A stretch of 64,000 bases of DNA, from NCBI RefSeq assembly GCF_002741015.1, contig NZ_CP016616.1, positions 2,079,501-2,143,500 of the forward strand, in the 5' to 3' direction. Source of the DNA: Microvirga ossetica. Lineage in GTDB: Bacteria; Pseudomonadota; Alphaproteobacteria; Rhizobiales; Beijerinckiaceae. Below, piece after piece: positions 29,487 through 38,707 of this stretch (position 1 is the first letter of the stretch; every line of letters starts with the position of its first letter). A program made the translations under genes and the position numbers. The notes beneath the pieces were generated by a model. That model was not told the origin of the DNA and ran no database searches. It saw only the letters and a list, made by a program, of their open reading frames with translations.

Positions 29487-30878
29487 ATGTCTGACGTGGC
29501 GAACCGGATCATCGGCTTTGTGTCCAGTGCCTTGCAGGCGCTTCGATCGCTTTGGTCTCATGGAAACTCACAGGATCATCTTCAGGCGAGCATTCGACAG
29601 GCGGAACTTGAAGGCCTCCAGTTCGCGTTCTATGCCCGGCTGACTGCGATCATCGTCGTGTCCGTCTGGCTCATCTGGCTCGTACCATGGCCACGCGATC
29701 TCTATTACGGGGCCTACGCCTTCGGGTTCTTCGTCCTCGGTTACCTCCCGTACCGTCTGCGGCATCATCCTCACGGCGAGGCGATTAAGCTAGGCTTTAT
29801 TGTACTTGATGTCGCGCTGGTCTCAGTGGCGATCCTGCTTCCTCCTCCGGCCAGTCTCGGCAATGAATGGCCCATCCAGACCCGACTTCGCGGCCAGGAA
29901 TTTCTCTATGTTCTCCTTCTCCTCGCAGAGGCCGCTCTCACCTACTCCCCAAGGAGGGTGCTCTGGACGGGCGTGTCGATCCTCGTCATCTGGTCGATCG
30001 GGGTCTTCTCGATTTACTCGCAACCGGACACGCTGCGGTTCAACGATGCGGCCGCGGAGGGAGCGCTGACGTCGGCCGCAGTCCTGGATCTCTCCTTCAA
30101 GCCTGCCTTTGTCGGCCTGACGGCATGGTATACCCAGCTTGTCTCGACCTCCCTGTTCACCCTGCTCATCACGCTTGCCGTCTGGCGCAGCCGGCGGACT
30201 CTGTTGAATCAGGTCGAGGCCGAGGTCGTGCGCGCGGATCTCTCGCGCTATGTCTCTCCGGACGTGGCCGAGGCCCTCGCCAGGCGCGGCGGGACGGCAT
30301 TCGGAGAGCCGGCGACAAGGACGGTGGCGGTCCTGTTTGCGGACATCGTCGGCTTCACCAAGCTCACTGAGACCCTCTCGCCCGAGCGAACGTTCGCCTT
30401 GCTGCGCAGCTTTCAGGAGCGCAGTAGCGCCGTCGTGTTCAAGCATGGCGGCACGCTCGACAAGTACCTGGGCGACGGCTTCATGGCAACCTTCGGCTCC
30501 ATCGGCCTGCAACCGGATGCGCCGGTCCGCGCGCTCGCCTGTGCCTTCGAGCTCCAGCAGGAGATCGAGCGCTGGAACCGGAAAAGATCCACTCGCGGCG
30601 CCATTCCGCTGCGCGTGTCGATTGGGATCCACTGCGGTCCTGTGACGGTCGGCAATCTCGGCGGCAGGGAGCGCGTCGAATTCACTGTCGTCGGCGACGT
30701 CGTGAACGTGGCGAGCAGGCTTGAGGAGATCACCCGGGCGGTAGGCGGCTCGATCATCGCTTCAGAGGATTGCATCCAGGCCGCGGGTGGCTCGGAGTGG
30801 CTCACGAGGTTCCAGGCATCCCGCGAGATCCAGCTCCGCGGCAGGCAGCAGGGCATCCTCGTCCACATCGCCACGTGA
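29487..30878 (+). CDS. Membrane-bound class III adenylate cyclase
   Basis: A 463-residue protein: six transmembrane helices (about residues 47-68, 75-90, 100-116, 139-155, 160-180 and 216-237), a short linker with YVSPDVAEALARRG, then a class III cyclase domain (about 268-455). Metal-binding Asp residues lie in VLFADIVGFTKL and YLGDGFMATFG, and the transition-state Asn/Arg in VVGDVVNVASRLEEI. The substrate-specifying Lys is seen in GGTLDKYLGDG, favouring ATP. This layout is like other alphaproteobacterial cyclases with a membrane sensor module. No neighbouring receptor for cAMP is visible. Confidence 0.92.
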   Translation: MSDVANRIIGFVSSALQALRSLWSHGNSQDHLQASIRQAELEGLQFAFYARLTAIIVVSVWLIWLVPWPRDLYYGAYAFGFFVLGYLPYRLRHHPHGEAIKLGFIVLDVALVSVAILLPPPASLGNEWPIQTRLRGQEFLYVLLLLAEAALTYSPRRVLWTGVSILVIWSIGVFSIYSQPDTLRFNDAAAEGALTSAAVLDLSFKPAFVGLTAWYTQLVSTSLFTLLITLAVWRSRRTLLNQVEAEVVRADLSRYVSPDVAEALARRGGTAFGEPATRTVAVLFADIVGFTKLTETLSPERTFALLRSFQERSSAVVFKHGGTLDKYLGDGFMATFGSIGLQPDAPVRALACAFELQQEIERWNRKRSTRGAIPLRVSIGIHCGPVTVGNLGGRERVEFTVVGDVVNVASRLEEITRAVGGSIIASEDCIQAAGGSEWLTRFQASREIQLRGRQQGILVHIAT

Positions 30879-31169
30879 TAGGTAATGCGTACTAGGTTAC
30901 GGCTGGCCAACTTCTGTGGCCCGCCACTCCCGGCTTCCTTAATCCAGCTCTTCAAGCCAGCGTTGTGCGACCCCAAACCAACTAGCATGGAACACGCTAA
31001 CTTCTCCTCTGGGCCAGAGAACGAACCCGCTCGCGCGGGAGGGCACTGCGGCTGGGGCGGTGCCATGGCTTGGGGGCGGTAACCCGCTGAACGGCACACG
31101 ATGACAGGGCTGGGTCCTGTCTTGAGGATCGAGGGGTTTGGTGCCTCCACCTCACGACAGGAGCCTTCG

Positions 31170-32045
31170 ATGTCCGAGACAGCCATCAGCCCGCTGCGCC
31201 AGCGCATGATCGATGACATGACGGTGCGCCATTTCGTCGAGAAGACCTGCACTGATTACATCCGCCAGGTCAGACGCTTCGCGGCCTTCCTCGGCCGCTC
31301 GCCGGAGACCGCCTCGCCTGAGGATGTGCGGCAGTTCCAGTTGCACCTGACCGAAAGCGGCGTGACCCCACCCAGCCGCACCGCGGCGGTCGCGGCCCTG
31401 CGCTTCTTCTTCACCGTCACCCTCGATCGGATCGATCTGGCTCGGCGTCTCACCTTGGTCCACGAGCCGCGCAAAGTACCCCTCGTCCTGAGCCCGGCGG
31501 AAGTGGCTCGCCTTCTCGAGGCGGCCCCGGGCCCCAAGTACAAGGCAGCTCTGAGCGCGGCCTATGGCGCTGGGCTGCGGGTGTCGGAAGTCGTGTCGCT
31601 CAAGGTCTGCGATATCGACTCTCAGCGCATGCTCATCCGCATCGAGCAGGGCAAGGGCCGCAAGGATCGCTATGCGATGCTCTCCCCGCAATTGCTCGAA
31701 CTCTTGCGCGACTGGTGGCGGATCGCGCGGCCCCTGGTCTGGCTCTTTCCCGGCCAGAACCCGGTCAACCCGCTCACCACGCGCCAGCTCAACCGCGCCT
31801 TCCATGCGGCCGCGCAGCAGGCCGGGATCACCAAGCGCGTGAGCCCGCACACGCTCAGGCATAGCTTCGCCACGCATCTGCTGGAACAGAACATCGACAT
31901 TCGCGTGATCCAGGTCCTGCTCGGGCATGCCAAACTCGAGACCACTGCGCTCTACACCCGTGTCGCCACCTCCACGATCCGCGCCGTCATGAGCCCACTC
32001 GATCGGCTTACCCTGCTGAGACCGGAGCATCAGCCGCCCGCGTAA
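31170..32045 (+). CDS. Tyrosine recombinase linked to an IS91-type transposase
   Basis: A 291-residue XerD-like recombinase. N-terminal SAM-like domain at about 15-95; catalytic domain with Arg in YGAGLRVSEVVSLKV, Lys in GKGRKDRY, HTLRHSFATHLL, LGHAKLETT and the nucleophile Tyr in ALYTRVA. ATG at 31170 follows ACAGGAG. It lies 12 bases before the IS91-type transposase. A recombinase gene directly ahead of the transposase is a known arrangement in a subset of IS91 elements; its role in transposition is not settled. Confidence 0.9.
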   Translation: MSETAISPLRQRMIDDMTVRHFVEKTCTDYIRQVRRFAAFLGRSPETASPEDVRQFQLHLTESGVTPPSRTAAVAALRFFFTVTLDRIDLARRLTLVHEPRKVPLVLSPAEVARLLEAAPGPKYKAALSAAYGAGLRVSEVVSLKVCDIDSQRMLIRIEQGKGRKDRYAMLSPQLLELLRDWWRIARPLVWLFPGQNPVNPLTTRQLNRAFHAAAQQAGITKRVSPHTLRHSFATHLLEQNIDIRVIQVLLGHAKLETTALYTRVATSTIRAVMSPLDRLTLLRPEHQPPA

Positions 32046-32057
32046 GGCGAGGTCGTC

Positions 32058-33272
32058 TTGGCCCGTCCAGGGCTGGAGGTCGCGGACATCTTCCGCGACC
32101 ATGGACCGGCGTGGCGCCGCGCCAATGCCGGGCATGTGAGCCTTGGCCAGCTCAAGGTGATGAGCGCAATCGAGAACTGCCGCACGGCGGCTCTCGGCGG
32201 GCACGTCGCGCGCTGCGCAGACTGCACGTACACGACCATCGCCTATAACTCCTGCCGCAATCGTCATTGCCCCAAGTGTCAGGGCGCGGCGGCCCGGGAC
32301 TGGCTCGCACAGCGCGAAGCCGAACTGCTGCCCGTGCCCTACTTCCCCGTGGTGTTCACACTGCCAGCCGCTCTCGCCGCTCTCGCCTTTCCCAACAAGG
32401 CCGTGATCTACGATCTCCTGTTCAAGGCCGCGGCCGAGACGACCCTTACCATCGCGGCCGATCCCAAGCATCTCGGGGCGCGGATCGGCCTCACCGCCGT
32501 GCTGCACACCTGGGGCTCGGCGATGACGCATCACCCGCACGTGCACATGATCGTGCCGGGCGGTGGGCTGTCCCCTGACGGCACGCGATGGATCGCATGC
32601 CGGCCGAACTTCTTCCTGCCCGTGCGGATCCTTTCAAAGCTGTTCCGGCGGCTGATCCTGGAGAAGCTCGCCACGGCCTATGCGGCCGGGTATCTGCGGT
32701 TCTTCGGCGACCACGCGGATCTGACCGGTCCCAAAGCGTTCGCAGCTTTCCTGGCTCGTCTGCGCAAGATCAGGTGGTTCGTCTATGCCAAGCGGCCGTT
32801 TGCCGGACCGGAGGCCGTTCTGGCCTACCTCGCCCGCTACACGCACCGGGTTGCGATCTCGAACAGCCGGCTGATCCGCGCCGACGACAGCGGCGTGACG
32901 TTCACCTGGAAGGACTATCGGGTTGAGGGTCGCGCCCGCTGCAAGACGATGACGCTGGCTGTCGACGAGTTCATCCGCCGCTTCCTGCTTCACGTGCTCC
33001 CGCGCGGCTTCCATCGCATCCGGCATTATGGCCTCTTCGCTCACGGCTCACGCGCCGCCAACCTGACGCGAGCCCGCGCGCTGCTTGGTGCGCGTGAGCC
33101 CTGTGCAACGGTGACCGCAGACCCGACTGGCGCCACAGCTCCACCATGCCTGACGCAGCCCTGTCCCTGCTGCGGCGGGCGCATGATCATCATCGAGCGG
33201 TTCGCGCGCGGGTCTTCGCCAATACACCGGCCATCGTCCCCGAGTGCTGTGATCCGGGTCGACACCTCATGA
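32058..33272 (+). CDS. IS91-family rolling-circle (HUH) transposase
   Basis: A 404-residue Y2 transposase. The N-terminal zinc-binding domain is seen as ARCADCTYTTIAYNSCRNRH followed by CPKC. The HUH motif is HPHVHMIVPGG (about residues 158-168) and the Tyr helix is YLARYTHRVAISNSRL (about 258-273). The end has another Cys pair, PCPCCGGRM, beyond which the C-terminus is not conserved. TTG at 32058 follows an AGGCGAGG site. It nicks DNA and moves one strand by rolling-circle transfer, and can carry adjacent genes along. Confidence 0.92.
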   Translation: MARPGLEVADIFRDHGPAWRRANAGHVSLGQLKVMSAIENCRTAALGGHVARCADCTYTTIAYNSCRNRHCPKCQGAAARDWLAQREAELLPVPYFPVVFTLPAALAALAFPNKAVIYDLLFKAAAETTLTIAADPKHLGARIGLTAVLHTWGSAMTHHPHVHMIVPGGGLSPDGTRWIACRPNFFLPVRILSKLFRRLILEKLATAYAAGYLRFFGDHADLTGPKAFAAFLARLRKIRWFVYAKRPFAGPEAVLAYLARYTHRVAISNSRLIRADDSGVTFTWKDYRVEGRARCKTMTLAVDEFIRRFLLHVLPRGFHRIRHYGLFAHGSRAANLTRARALLGAREPCATVTADPTGATAPPCLTQPCPCCGGRMIIIERFARGSSPIHRPSSPSAVIRVDTS

Positions 33273-33736
33273 AACCGATGGCCCCACGACGCTGCCGCCC
33301 TGCTGTTCGTCACCGCCGTTGGTCCTGCGCCAGCCACCCGGGCACTCGGCCGAATGAGGCGTATACCCCGCGAATGGAGCATCAATGGTCACCGTCGCGC
33401 CAACTCGGCCATGGCGATGATGCCCCGCTCCAGCCCACCGATGTCGCCACTCCGCTGGCGTGGACGCGTCGACGCCGATCCAGTCCCCGATCCAAAGCGC
33501 CCAAATCCCCATAGATGAGCGCACCACGCGCGGCGCCCAACTGTTCCGCAGGTTCCTTCCCTGGAGGCTTCCGGACGCCGGCCCCAGTGCATGTGCCTAC
33601 GTCGCGATGGCCGGCATCCGAAACCCTTCACATTTTCGGAAGTACAGCAACTCCGATGAACTTCCGCTTCCGTGCCATGAGAGGACCTTAGGCTGCCTTC
33701 GCCAGCTAAGCAGATCGGTTTATGGCTCGACTTCAC
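33273..33736. other. Non-coding stretch after the IS91-type transposase
   Basis: No convincing gene is present in these 464 bases; frames on both strands are short and lack homology I recognise. The part next to the transposase should contain the IS91 origin end. GGAGGCTTCCGGACGCCGG (about 33562) and nearby GC-rich symmetry are candidates, but I cannot fix the boundary. Confidence 0.5.
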
Positions 33737-34345
33737 CTAAGGCTTGGCCGGTGGCGTCGGTTCGCCGAGGGACAGCATCAGCCTGTTGGCCCAGTTGAAA
33801 AAGGCTGCGCCATTGATGACGTCGACGATCTCCGGGTCGCCGAGTCCCGCCGCACGCAGTGCCCCGACCTGCTCATCGCCAAACGCGATCGGCGTGTCGG
33901 TCAATGCCACGGAAGCTTCGATGATGGCGTTCCAGCGGCTGTCGATGTCCGCCTCGACTCCCTCATCGAGCAGACGCTGAACGTCGGCGCCCCGCTTGGA
34001 ATATTGCGTGGCGAACCGGGAATGGACGGACGCGCAGAAGATGCAGCCGTTGGAGCGTGAGGCGGCCGTCGCTGCGAGTTCCCGCTCGGCACGGGGAAGG
34101 CCGTTGCTCGTGTTGTAGAAGATATCCTTATCCGTTTTCGTCCTGGCCTGCAGAATATCCGGATCGCGGGCGAGCAGAAGGAAATATGGCGACTTGGCGC
34201 GCGATGCATCGACGAGGCCGGCCCAGTGCCTCTCGGTCAGTTGTTCGGTGGGAAACGGCTCAAGCCAGGGCAGCCAGCCGAGTTCTTCCTGCGTGAATGC
34301 GATAGGCTCCCGGTTCTCGGGATGCGACAGCGGTGTCTCGGTCAT
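33737..34345 (-). CDS. AhpD-like peroxidase-domain protein (Avi_7169-type)
   Basis: A 202-residue member of the carboxymuconolactone-decarboxylase/AhpD superfamily. The redox motif CIFCASVHSRF near the middle has the AhpD-type Cys-x2-Cys and the following His. The sequence pattern fits the family named after Avi_7169 (from memory of TIGRFAMs). ATG at 34345 has GAAGGAAC just upstream, 15 bases after the previous stop. It ends the seven-gene operon. A thiol peroxidase next to a flavin monooxygenase could remove peroxide or act on its product; this is inference. Confidence 0.85.
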   Translation of the reverse strand: MTETPLSHPENREPIAFTQEELGWLPWLEPFPTEQLTERHWAGLVDASRAKSPYFLLLARDPDILQARTKTDKDIFYNTSNGLPRAERELAATAASRSNGCIFCASVHSRFATQYSKRGADVQRLLDEGVEADIDSRWNAIIEASVALTDTPIAFGDEQVGALRAAGLGDPEIVDVINGAAFFNWANRLMLSLGEPTPPAKP

Positions 34346-34359
34346 GGAATGGTTCCTTC

Positions 34360-35025
34360 TCAAACGGCGCCGGATGCCAGCACGCCCGTAAAAATCTGTG
34401 TCTGGTCGGCATCGACACTCGCGCGTGACGATGCACCTACGAGGACTCGTAGGCCCGCGACGACACGGATCTGGAAGGACAGGAAGGCCACGAGCTGCGA
34501 CAGGGTCACGATATCCGTGGTCGACCAGCCGGCATCGAGCAGCCTCTGCAGCGCGGCCGGGCTCGCGTCGCGCGGATGGAAGACCAGCAGATGCGCATGC
34601 TCGAGGGCGGCGACGAGCCGGGACCCGAGACGCTCCCTGTTGTCCGTAGAGACCTGGTAAACGGGTCCCTCACTGTCCTCGATGGTGAGAGGGCCCTGCG
34701 GGTAACGGCCGTAGGGTCCTTCGACGGAGCCCCGGGCAATCTCTTCCCTGATCGCATCGGTCAGCTTGGGGTGCCCGAGCCTTTCCAGGGACGCTGCATA
34801 GAACTCGGTCACGTTGGGCTGGCGATGGAGTCCTGCCACGAAGGTGGCGACCGCATAGCGCTCGATGGCCGTGACATGGCCGGGAAGCTCCGGCTCGAAC
34901 AGCGCCAGATAGCTCTTCTGCGCATACTCCCGCGCCTGCGGCCGCTGATCGCGCAACCTGTCGAGGCTGGATCCCGGCTGGACCCCGGCAAGATGATCGA
35001 TGACATCCGATATGATTGTGCTCAT
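34360..35025 (-). CDS. CMD-domain protein (Avi_7170-type)
   Basis: A 221-residue protein with the AhpD/CMD helical fold but without the Cys-x2-Cys of its neighbour. Landmarks are IERYAVATFVAGLHRQPNV, RLLDAGWSTTDIVTLSQL and FLSFQIRVVAGLRVL. It fits the family named after Avi_7170, always found with the AhpD-like and luciferase-like partners (recalled). ATG at 35025 (MSTIISDV) is preferred to 35064, which would overlap the upstream gene. The missing Cys pair suggests a structural or binding role, perhaps in a complex with the downstream protein. Confidence 0.83.
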   Translation of the reverse strand: MSTIISDVIDHLAGVQPGSSLDRLRDQRPQAREYAQKSYLALFEPELPGHVTAIERYAVATFVAGLHRQPNVTEFYAASLERLGHPKLTDAIREEIARGSVEGPYGRYPQGPLTIEDSEGPVYQVSTDNRERLGSRLVAALEHAHLLVFHPRDASPAALQRLLDAGWSTTDIVTLSQLVAFLSFQIRVVAGLRVLVGASSRASVDADQTQIFTGVLASGAV

Positions 35026-35060
35026 GGTCTTCTCACATTCCGGTTGTTGGCGTGGCTGGT

Positions 35061-36107
35061 TCAACGCACGAGTGCAACGCGTTTTTCGAGCTTGCCTGCT
35101 GGACTCTGCCAGCCGAGGGCTGGGGCGACTTCGCTCGCGATCAGCTCGATCGACCGCAGGATGTATTCGTGCGGGGGATCGATCGAATGGACCTGGAACA
35201 CAAGGTCCGTCACCCGTGGCAGGGTGGTATCCCGGCTCAGGCTCTCGAGCACGTCCTCGGGCGTGCCCACATGCGTGTCGAGAGCTGCGATGATGTCCGC
35301 CAGGGTGTCGCCCGGGATCACGTGCCCCTTGGCGGCGAAATCGGCCACGACGCGGCGCAACCCCTTCTCCGCGAGACGAAGCGCCTCATTCCTGCTGTCC
35401 GCGACGAACAGCGAACGCGAGGCGACGATCCGCGGCGCCTGCCCTTCGGGCAGCGCCTCGAGATAGGCATCGATGATGGGATGCTGAATGTCGGGCAGAG
35501 ATGCGCGCGCCGCGTCCTTGGGCCGGGGTTGCGTGCGCGAGAGCATGAGACCGTCGCCGGCCTTTCCGGCGCGAATGCCTCCGCCGACGGAGAACGTCGC
35601 CTGCCAGACGCGATCGTTCAGTCCCGGAGCAGCCGGATAGAGTGTATCGCCCCCTTCAAGCGGTCGGCCGTCCCAGGCGTCCCGTACGATGGCGAGATGC
35701 CGATCGTAGATCTCTGAGCGGTGTGCGCTATCCAGGCCGAACGCCGTGAAGGATGACGGCGTGCCGCCGGTTCCGACGCCGACTTCGAGGCGCCCGCCGG
35801 ACAGAAGATCCAGCACGACCGTGTCCTCCGCCACCCGAACGGGATTCTCGAGCGGCAAGGTGATGATGCCCGTGCCGAGGCGAATGGTCGACGTGCGCGC
35901 GGCCACATGGGACAGGAAGACAAGAGGCGACGGAAGACCGCCTTCCGCTTCATGGAAGTGATGCTGCGCCACCCAGGCGGAGTCAAATCCATGTCGCTCC
36001 GCGTGGACGATCTGCTCGGAGGCGAGGCGATAACGCTCGCCTGCACTCGCCTCATCCAACAGGCGGGAAAAAAAGCCGAGCCGTTTGGGCTGCGAGGATA
36101 TTGTCAT
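35061..36107 (-). CDS. FMN-dependent luciferase-like monooxygenase
   Basis: A 348-residue TIM-barrel flavin monooxygenase of the LLM class. Typical blocks are FDSAWVAQHHFHEAEGGLPS (about 40-59), RTSTIRLGTGIITLPLENP and RLEVGVGTGGTPSSF, with a long C-terminal helical part. It fits the KPN_01858-type group associated with peptide-like ABC importers. It uses reduced flavin from a separate reductase, none of which is encoded beside it. Coupled to import, it probably oxidises the imported compound, perhaps releasing sulfur or nitrogen as related enzymes do; the substrate is unknown. Confidence 0.9.
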   Translation of the reverse strand: MTISSQPKRLGFFSRLLDEASAGERYRLASEQIVHAERHGFDSAWVAQHHFHEAEGGLPSPLVFLSHVAARTSTIRLGTGIITLPLENPVRVAEDTVVLDLLSGGRLEVGVGTGGTPSSFTAFGLDSAHRSEIYDRHLAIVRDAWDGRPLEGGDTLYPAAPGLNDRVWQATFSVGGGIRAGKAGDGLMLSRTQPRPKDAARASLPDIQHPIIDAYLEALPEGQAPRIVASRSLFVADSRNEALRLAEKGLRRVVADFAAKGHVIPGDTLADIIAALDTHVGTPEDVLESLSRDTTLPRVTDLVFQVHSIDPPHEYILRSIELIASEVAPALGWQSPAGKLEKRVALVR

Positions 36108-36134
36108 CGGTTTGCTCCGCTTGACCTTCTGGAA

Positions 36135-37799
36135 TCAGTGCCGGTCGGCACTGCGTTGTCCGGGAATCGCGTTGATGAGTTCGCGCGTGTAGGCGCTGCC
36201 CGGACGCAGGAACACGTCCTCGACGCGGCCGCTGTCGACTTGGCGCCCGTTGTGCAGGACCGAGACCGTGTCCGAGATCTGACGGACCACGGCGAGATCG
36301 TGGGAGATGAAGAGGTATGTCAGCTCAAGGGCCTGCTGAAGTTCCTCAAGCAGTTCCAGGATCTGCGCCTGCACCGTGACGTCGAGAGCCGACACGGCCT
36401 CGTCCAGCACCAGCACCTGCGGATCAAGCACGAGGGCTCGGGCGATAGCGACGCGCTGCCGCTGTCCTCCGGAGAGGGCGCGGGGCTTGCGGGTCAGAAC
36501 CGATTGCGGAAGGCCGACACGCTCCAGAATGGCATGAACCTTCCTCGTCCGTTCTTCCCGCGGCAGGGGATCGAAGTTGAGAAGCGGCTCCTCGACGATC
36601 TGAAAGATTGTCTGCCGCGGATCGAGGGAGGCGAACGGGTTCTGGTAGACGAGCTGGATCGTCTTGCGGAACTTGCGCAGGTTTTCCCCGCGCAGGGTCG
36701 TCACATCGACGCCGTCGACGAGAATGCGCCCCGAGGTGGGCCTCTGGAAGCCGACGATGCTACGCGCGGTTGTCGTCTTGCCCGAGCCGGACTCACCCAC
36801 GATCGCGTGGGTCGTTCCCCTTTGCACGATGAAGGATATGTCGTCCACTGCCCGAAAAGCCTCTCGCCTGCCGCCGACGGAGAAATCCTGCACGAGGTTC
36901 TCGACGACGACGGCGTCATCGCTGCCGCTGAGGCGCGGGGATCGGGCCCGGGGAACGGTGCGGATCTTCCCGAGAGACGGCGCATCGGCCAGAAGCTTGC
37001 GCGTGTACTCGCTGCGCGGAGAAGCCAAAACCTCCGCAGTCGGGCCCTGCTCCTGAATGCGTCCGCCCTTGAGCACGACAATGTGGTTCGCTCGGTCCGC
37101 CGCGACTCCCAGGTCGTGGGTCACCAGCAGAACGGCCGTGCCGTATTCGCGGCGCAACTCGTCGATCAGATCGAGGATGCGCTTCTGCACCGTCACATCG
37201 AGAGCGCTGGTGGGTTCGTCGGCGATGATCAGCGCCGGGCGCAGGGCAATCGCAATGGCGATCAGGACGCGCTGGCGCATGCCGCCGGACAGCTCGTGCG
37301 GGTATTGTTTAGCGCGCAGATCAGGCTGGGAGAGGCCCACGCGGGCCAGAAGCTCGATGACACGCGCATCGATTTCCGCCCGGCTGCCCTGCCGGTGAAT
37401 CTGAAGCACTTCGGCGACTTGAGCACCGATGGTCTTGACCGGGTTGAGCGATGTCGTCGGATCCTGTGGGATCAGGCTGATCTTGCTGCCGCGAATGGTG
37501 TCGAGCTGCTTCTGCGACCAGCCCGCGATATCGGTGCCGTTGAGCCGGACCGCACCGGATTCCAATCGGCCATTCTCTGCCAGAAGCCCGATCACGGCTT
37601 GTGCCGTGGTGGTCTTTCCGGAGCCCGACTCGCCCACGAGCGCTACGACCTCACCCGGACGCACAAGCAGCGAAACCTCGTGGACGACCCGCTGAAATCC
37701 ATCGCTGCCGCGATAGCCTACCGCAAGATTGCCGATCTCGAGAACGGGCGCGTTCGAGATGTCCGTCGACGTGGGCCTGATATTGATTGCCATCGTCAT
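36135..37799 (-). CDS. ABC importer ATPase, two fused nucleotide-binding domains
   Basis: A 554-residue fusion of DppD- and DppF-like ATPases. First domain: Walker A GESGSGKTTTAQ, signature ELSGGMRQRV, Walker B LIIADEPTSALD. Second domain: GESGSGKTTTARS, ALSGGQRQRVAI and VLVLDEAVSALD, each domain followed by the oligopeptide/nickel-type C-terminal extension (RSEYTRKLLADAP, GSAYTRELINAIP). Note Ala-Val replaces the usual Pro-Thr/Val after Glu in the second Walker B. ATG at 37799 forms an ATGA overlap with the permease gene, which decides the start over an upstream frame extension. Confidence 0.94.
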   Translation of the reverse strand: MTMAINIRPTSTDISNAPVLEIGNLAVGYRGSDGFQRVVHEVSLLVRPGEVVALVGESGSGKTTTAQAVIGLLAENGRLESGAVRLNGTDIAGWSQKQLDTIRGSKISLIPQDPTTSLNPVKTIGAQVAEVLQIHRQGSRAEIDARVIELLARVGLSQPDLRAKQYPHELSGGMRQRVLIAIAIALRPALIIADEPTSALDVTVQKRILDLIDELRREYGTAVLLVTHDLGVAADRANHIVVLKGGRIQEQGPTAEVLASPRSEYTRKLLADAPSLGKIRTVPRARSPRLSGSDDAVVVENLVQDFSVGGRREAFRAVDDISFIVQRGTTHAIVGESGSGKTTTARSIVGFQRPTSGRILVDGVDVTTLRGENLRKFRKTIQLVYQNPFASLDPRQTIFQIVEEPLLNFDPLPREERTRKVHAILERVGLPQSVLTRKPRALSGGQRQRVAIARALVLDPQVLVLDEAVSALDVTVQAQILELLEELQQALELTYLFISHDLAVVRQISDTVSVLHNGRQVDSGRVEDVFLRPGSAYTRELINAIPGQRSADRH

Positions 37800-38707
37800 G
37801 CTCTGTCCTTTCCGAAGGACTGGCTGATGCGGTTCGCCGACAGGACGACCAGGATCACCACGATGCCGGGGACGGTCGTCAGCCACCAGGCCCGCGCGAT
37901 GTAGTTCCGCCCTTCGGCGATCAGCAGGCCCCATTCCGGCGTCGGCGGTGGCGCGCCGTAGCCGAGAAAGCCCAGCGTGGAGATCGTCAGAATGGCCCAG
38001 CCGAGCTGCAGGGCTGCGAACGCGATCACCGAGGTCAGGGAGTTGGGGAGGATGTGACGCAGCAGAACCCGGCTGAACGATCCGCCGCTCCCGAAGGCCG
38101 CCTCGACATAATCGCTGGTGCGGACCCTCACCACCTCGGAACGGGCAAGCCGCGCGAAGCTGGCGATCGACGTCACGCCGACGGCGATGGCGGCATTCAC
38201 GATGCCGAAGCCGAGAAGAATGACGATGCTGAGCGAAAGAAGAAGCTGCGGGATCGACAGCAACACGTCGACGCCGCGCATGATGGCCTCGTCGATCCTG
38301 CCTCTCGCCGACCCCGCGAGAATGCCGAGCGTGGTGCCCACCACAAGGCCGACGCCGACGGCCACGAAGGCCCCAGAAAGCGAATTGCCTGCGCCATAGA
38401 TGATGCGGGCCAGAAGATCACGTCCCAGCGCATCGGTGCCTAGCCAATGCTCAGCGCTCGGTGCACGGAGTTGCTGGCGCGCGACCCCGACCGTGGCGCT
38501 GTAGCTGGTGAACCATTGCGGGAACAGGGCCCAGAGCACGACGACGGCCATGACGAACCAGGCCAGAACCAGACCCGGCTGGATGCTTTTGATACTCTTC
38601 AGCCAACGGGCACCCGACGAAACCCGCGTCGATCCTGGAGAGGAGCTTTTGAGGATGTCCGCGTCGTCGCGCAGCAAGCTGCGCCCGATCATGTTCAGGC
38701 CAGTCAT
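37796..38707 (-). CDS. ABC importer permease (DppC-like)
   Basis: A 303-residue permease of the oligopeptide/nickel class. It has the N-terminal helix (VLAWFVMAVVVLWALFPQW), the conserved HWLGTDALGRDLLARIIYG and five further helices. The coupling EAA loop reads VRTSDYVEAAFGSGGSFSRVL. It overlaps the genes on both sides by four bases (ATGA), so the three membrane-complex genes are translated together. The partner permease is encoded just upstream. Confidence 0.93.
   Translation of the reverse strand: MTGLNMIGRSLLRDDADILKSSSPGSTRVSSGARWLKSIKSIQPGLVLAWFVMAVVVLWALFPQWFTSYSATVGVARQQLRAPSAEHWLGTDALGRDLLARIIYGAGNSLSGAFVAVGVGLVVGTTLGILAGSARGRIDEAIMRGVDVLLSIPQLLLSLSIVILLGFGIVNAAIAVGVTSIASFARLARSEVVRVRTSDYVEAAFGSGGSFSRVLLRHILPNSLTSVIAFAALQLGWAILTISTLGFLGYGAPPPTPEWGLLIAEGRNYIARAWWLTTVPGIVVILVVLSANRISQSFGKDRA

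Larger units (their letters stand above)
31170..33272 (+). mobile_element. IS91-type unit (minimum extent)
   Basis: The recombinase and Y2 transposase genes define a rolling-circle element. IS91 elements have no inverted repeats or target duplications; they end at an origin and a terminus hairpin. I could not place these ends. They should lie in the non-coding stretches 30879-31169 (terminus side) and 33273-33736 (origin side). Confidence 0.7.

Noticed and set aside
33041..33736. Frames on both strands after the IS91 transposase
   Set aside because: They have no homology I recognise, no ribosome sites and overlap the expected element end.
35907..37904. 665-codon plus-strand frame across the ABC ATPase
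   Set aside because: The minus strand holds Walker A/B and signature motifs twice; the opposite frame has none.
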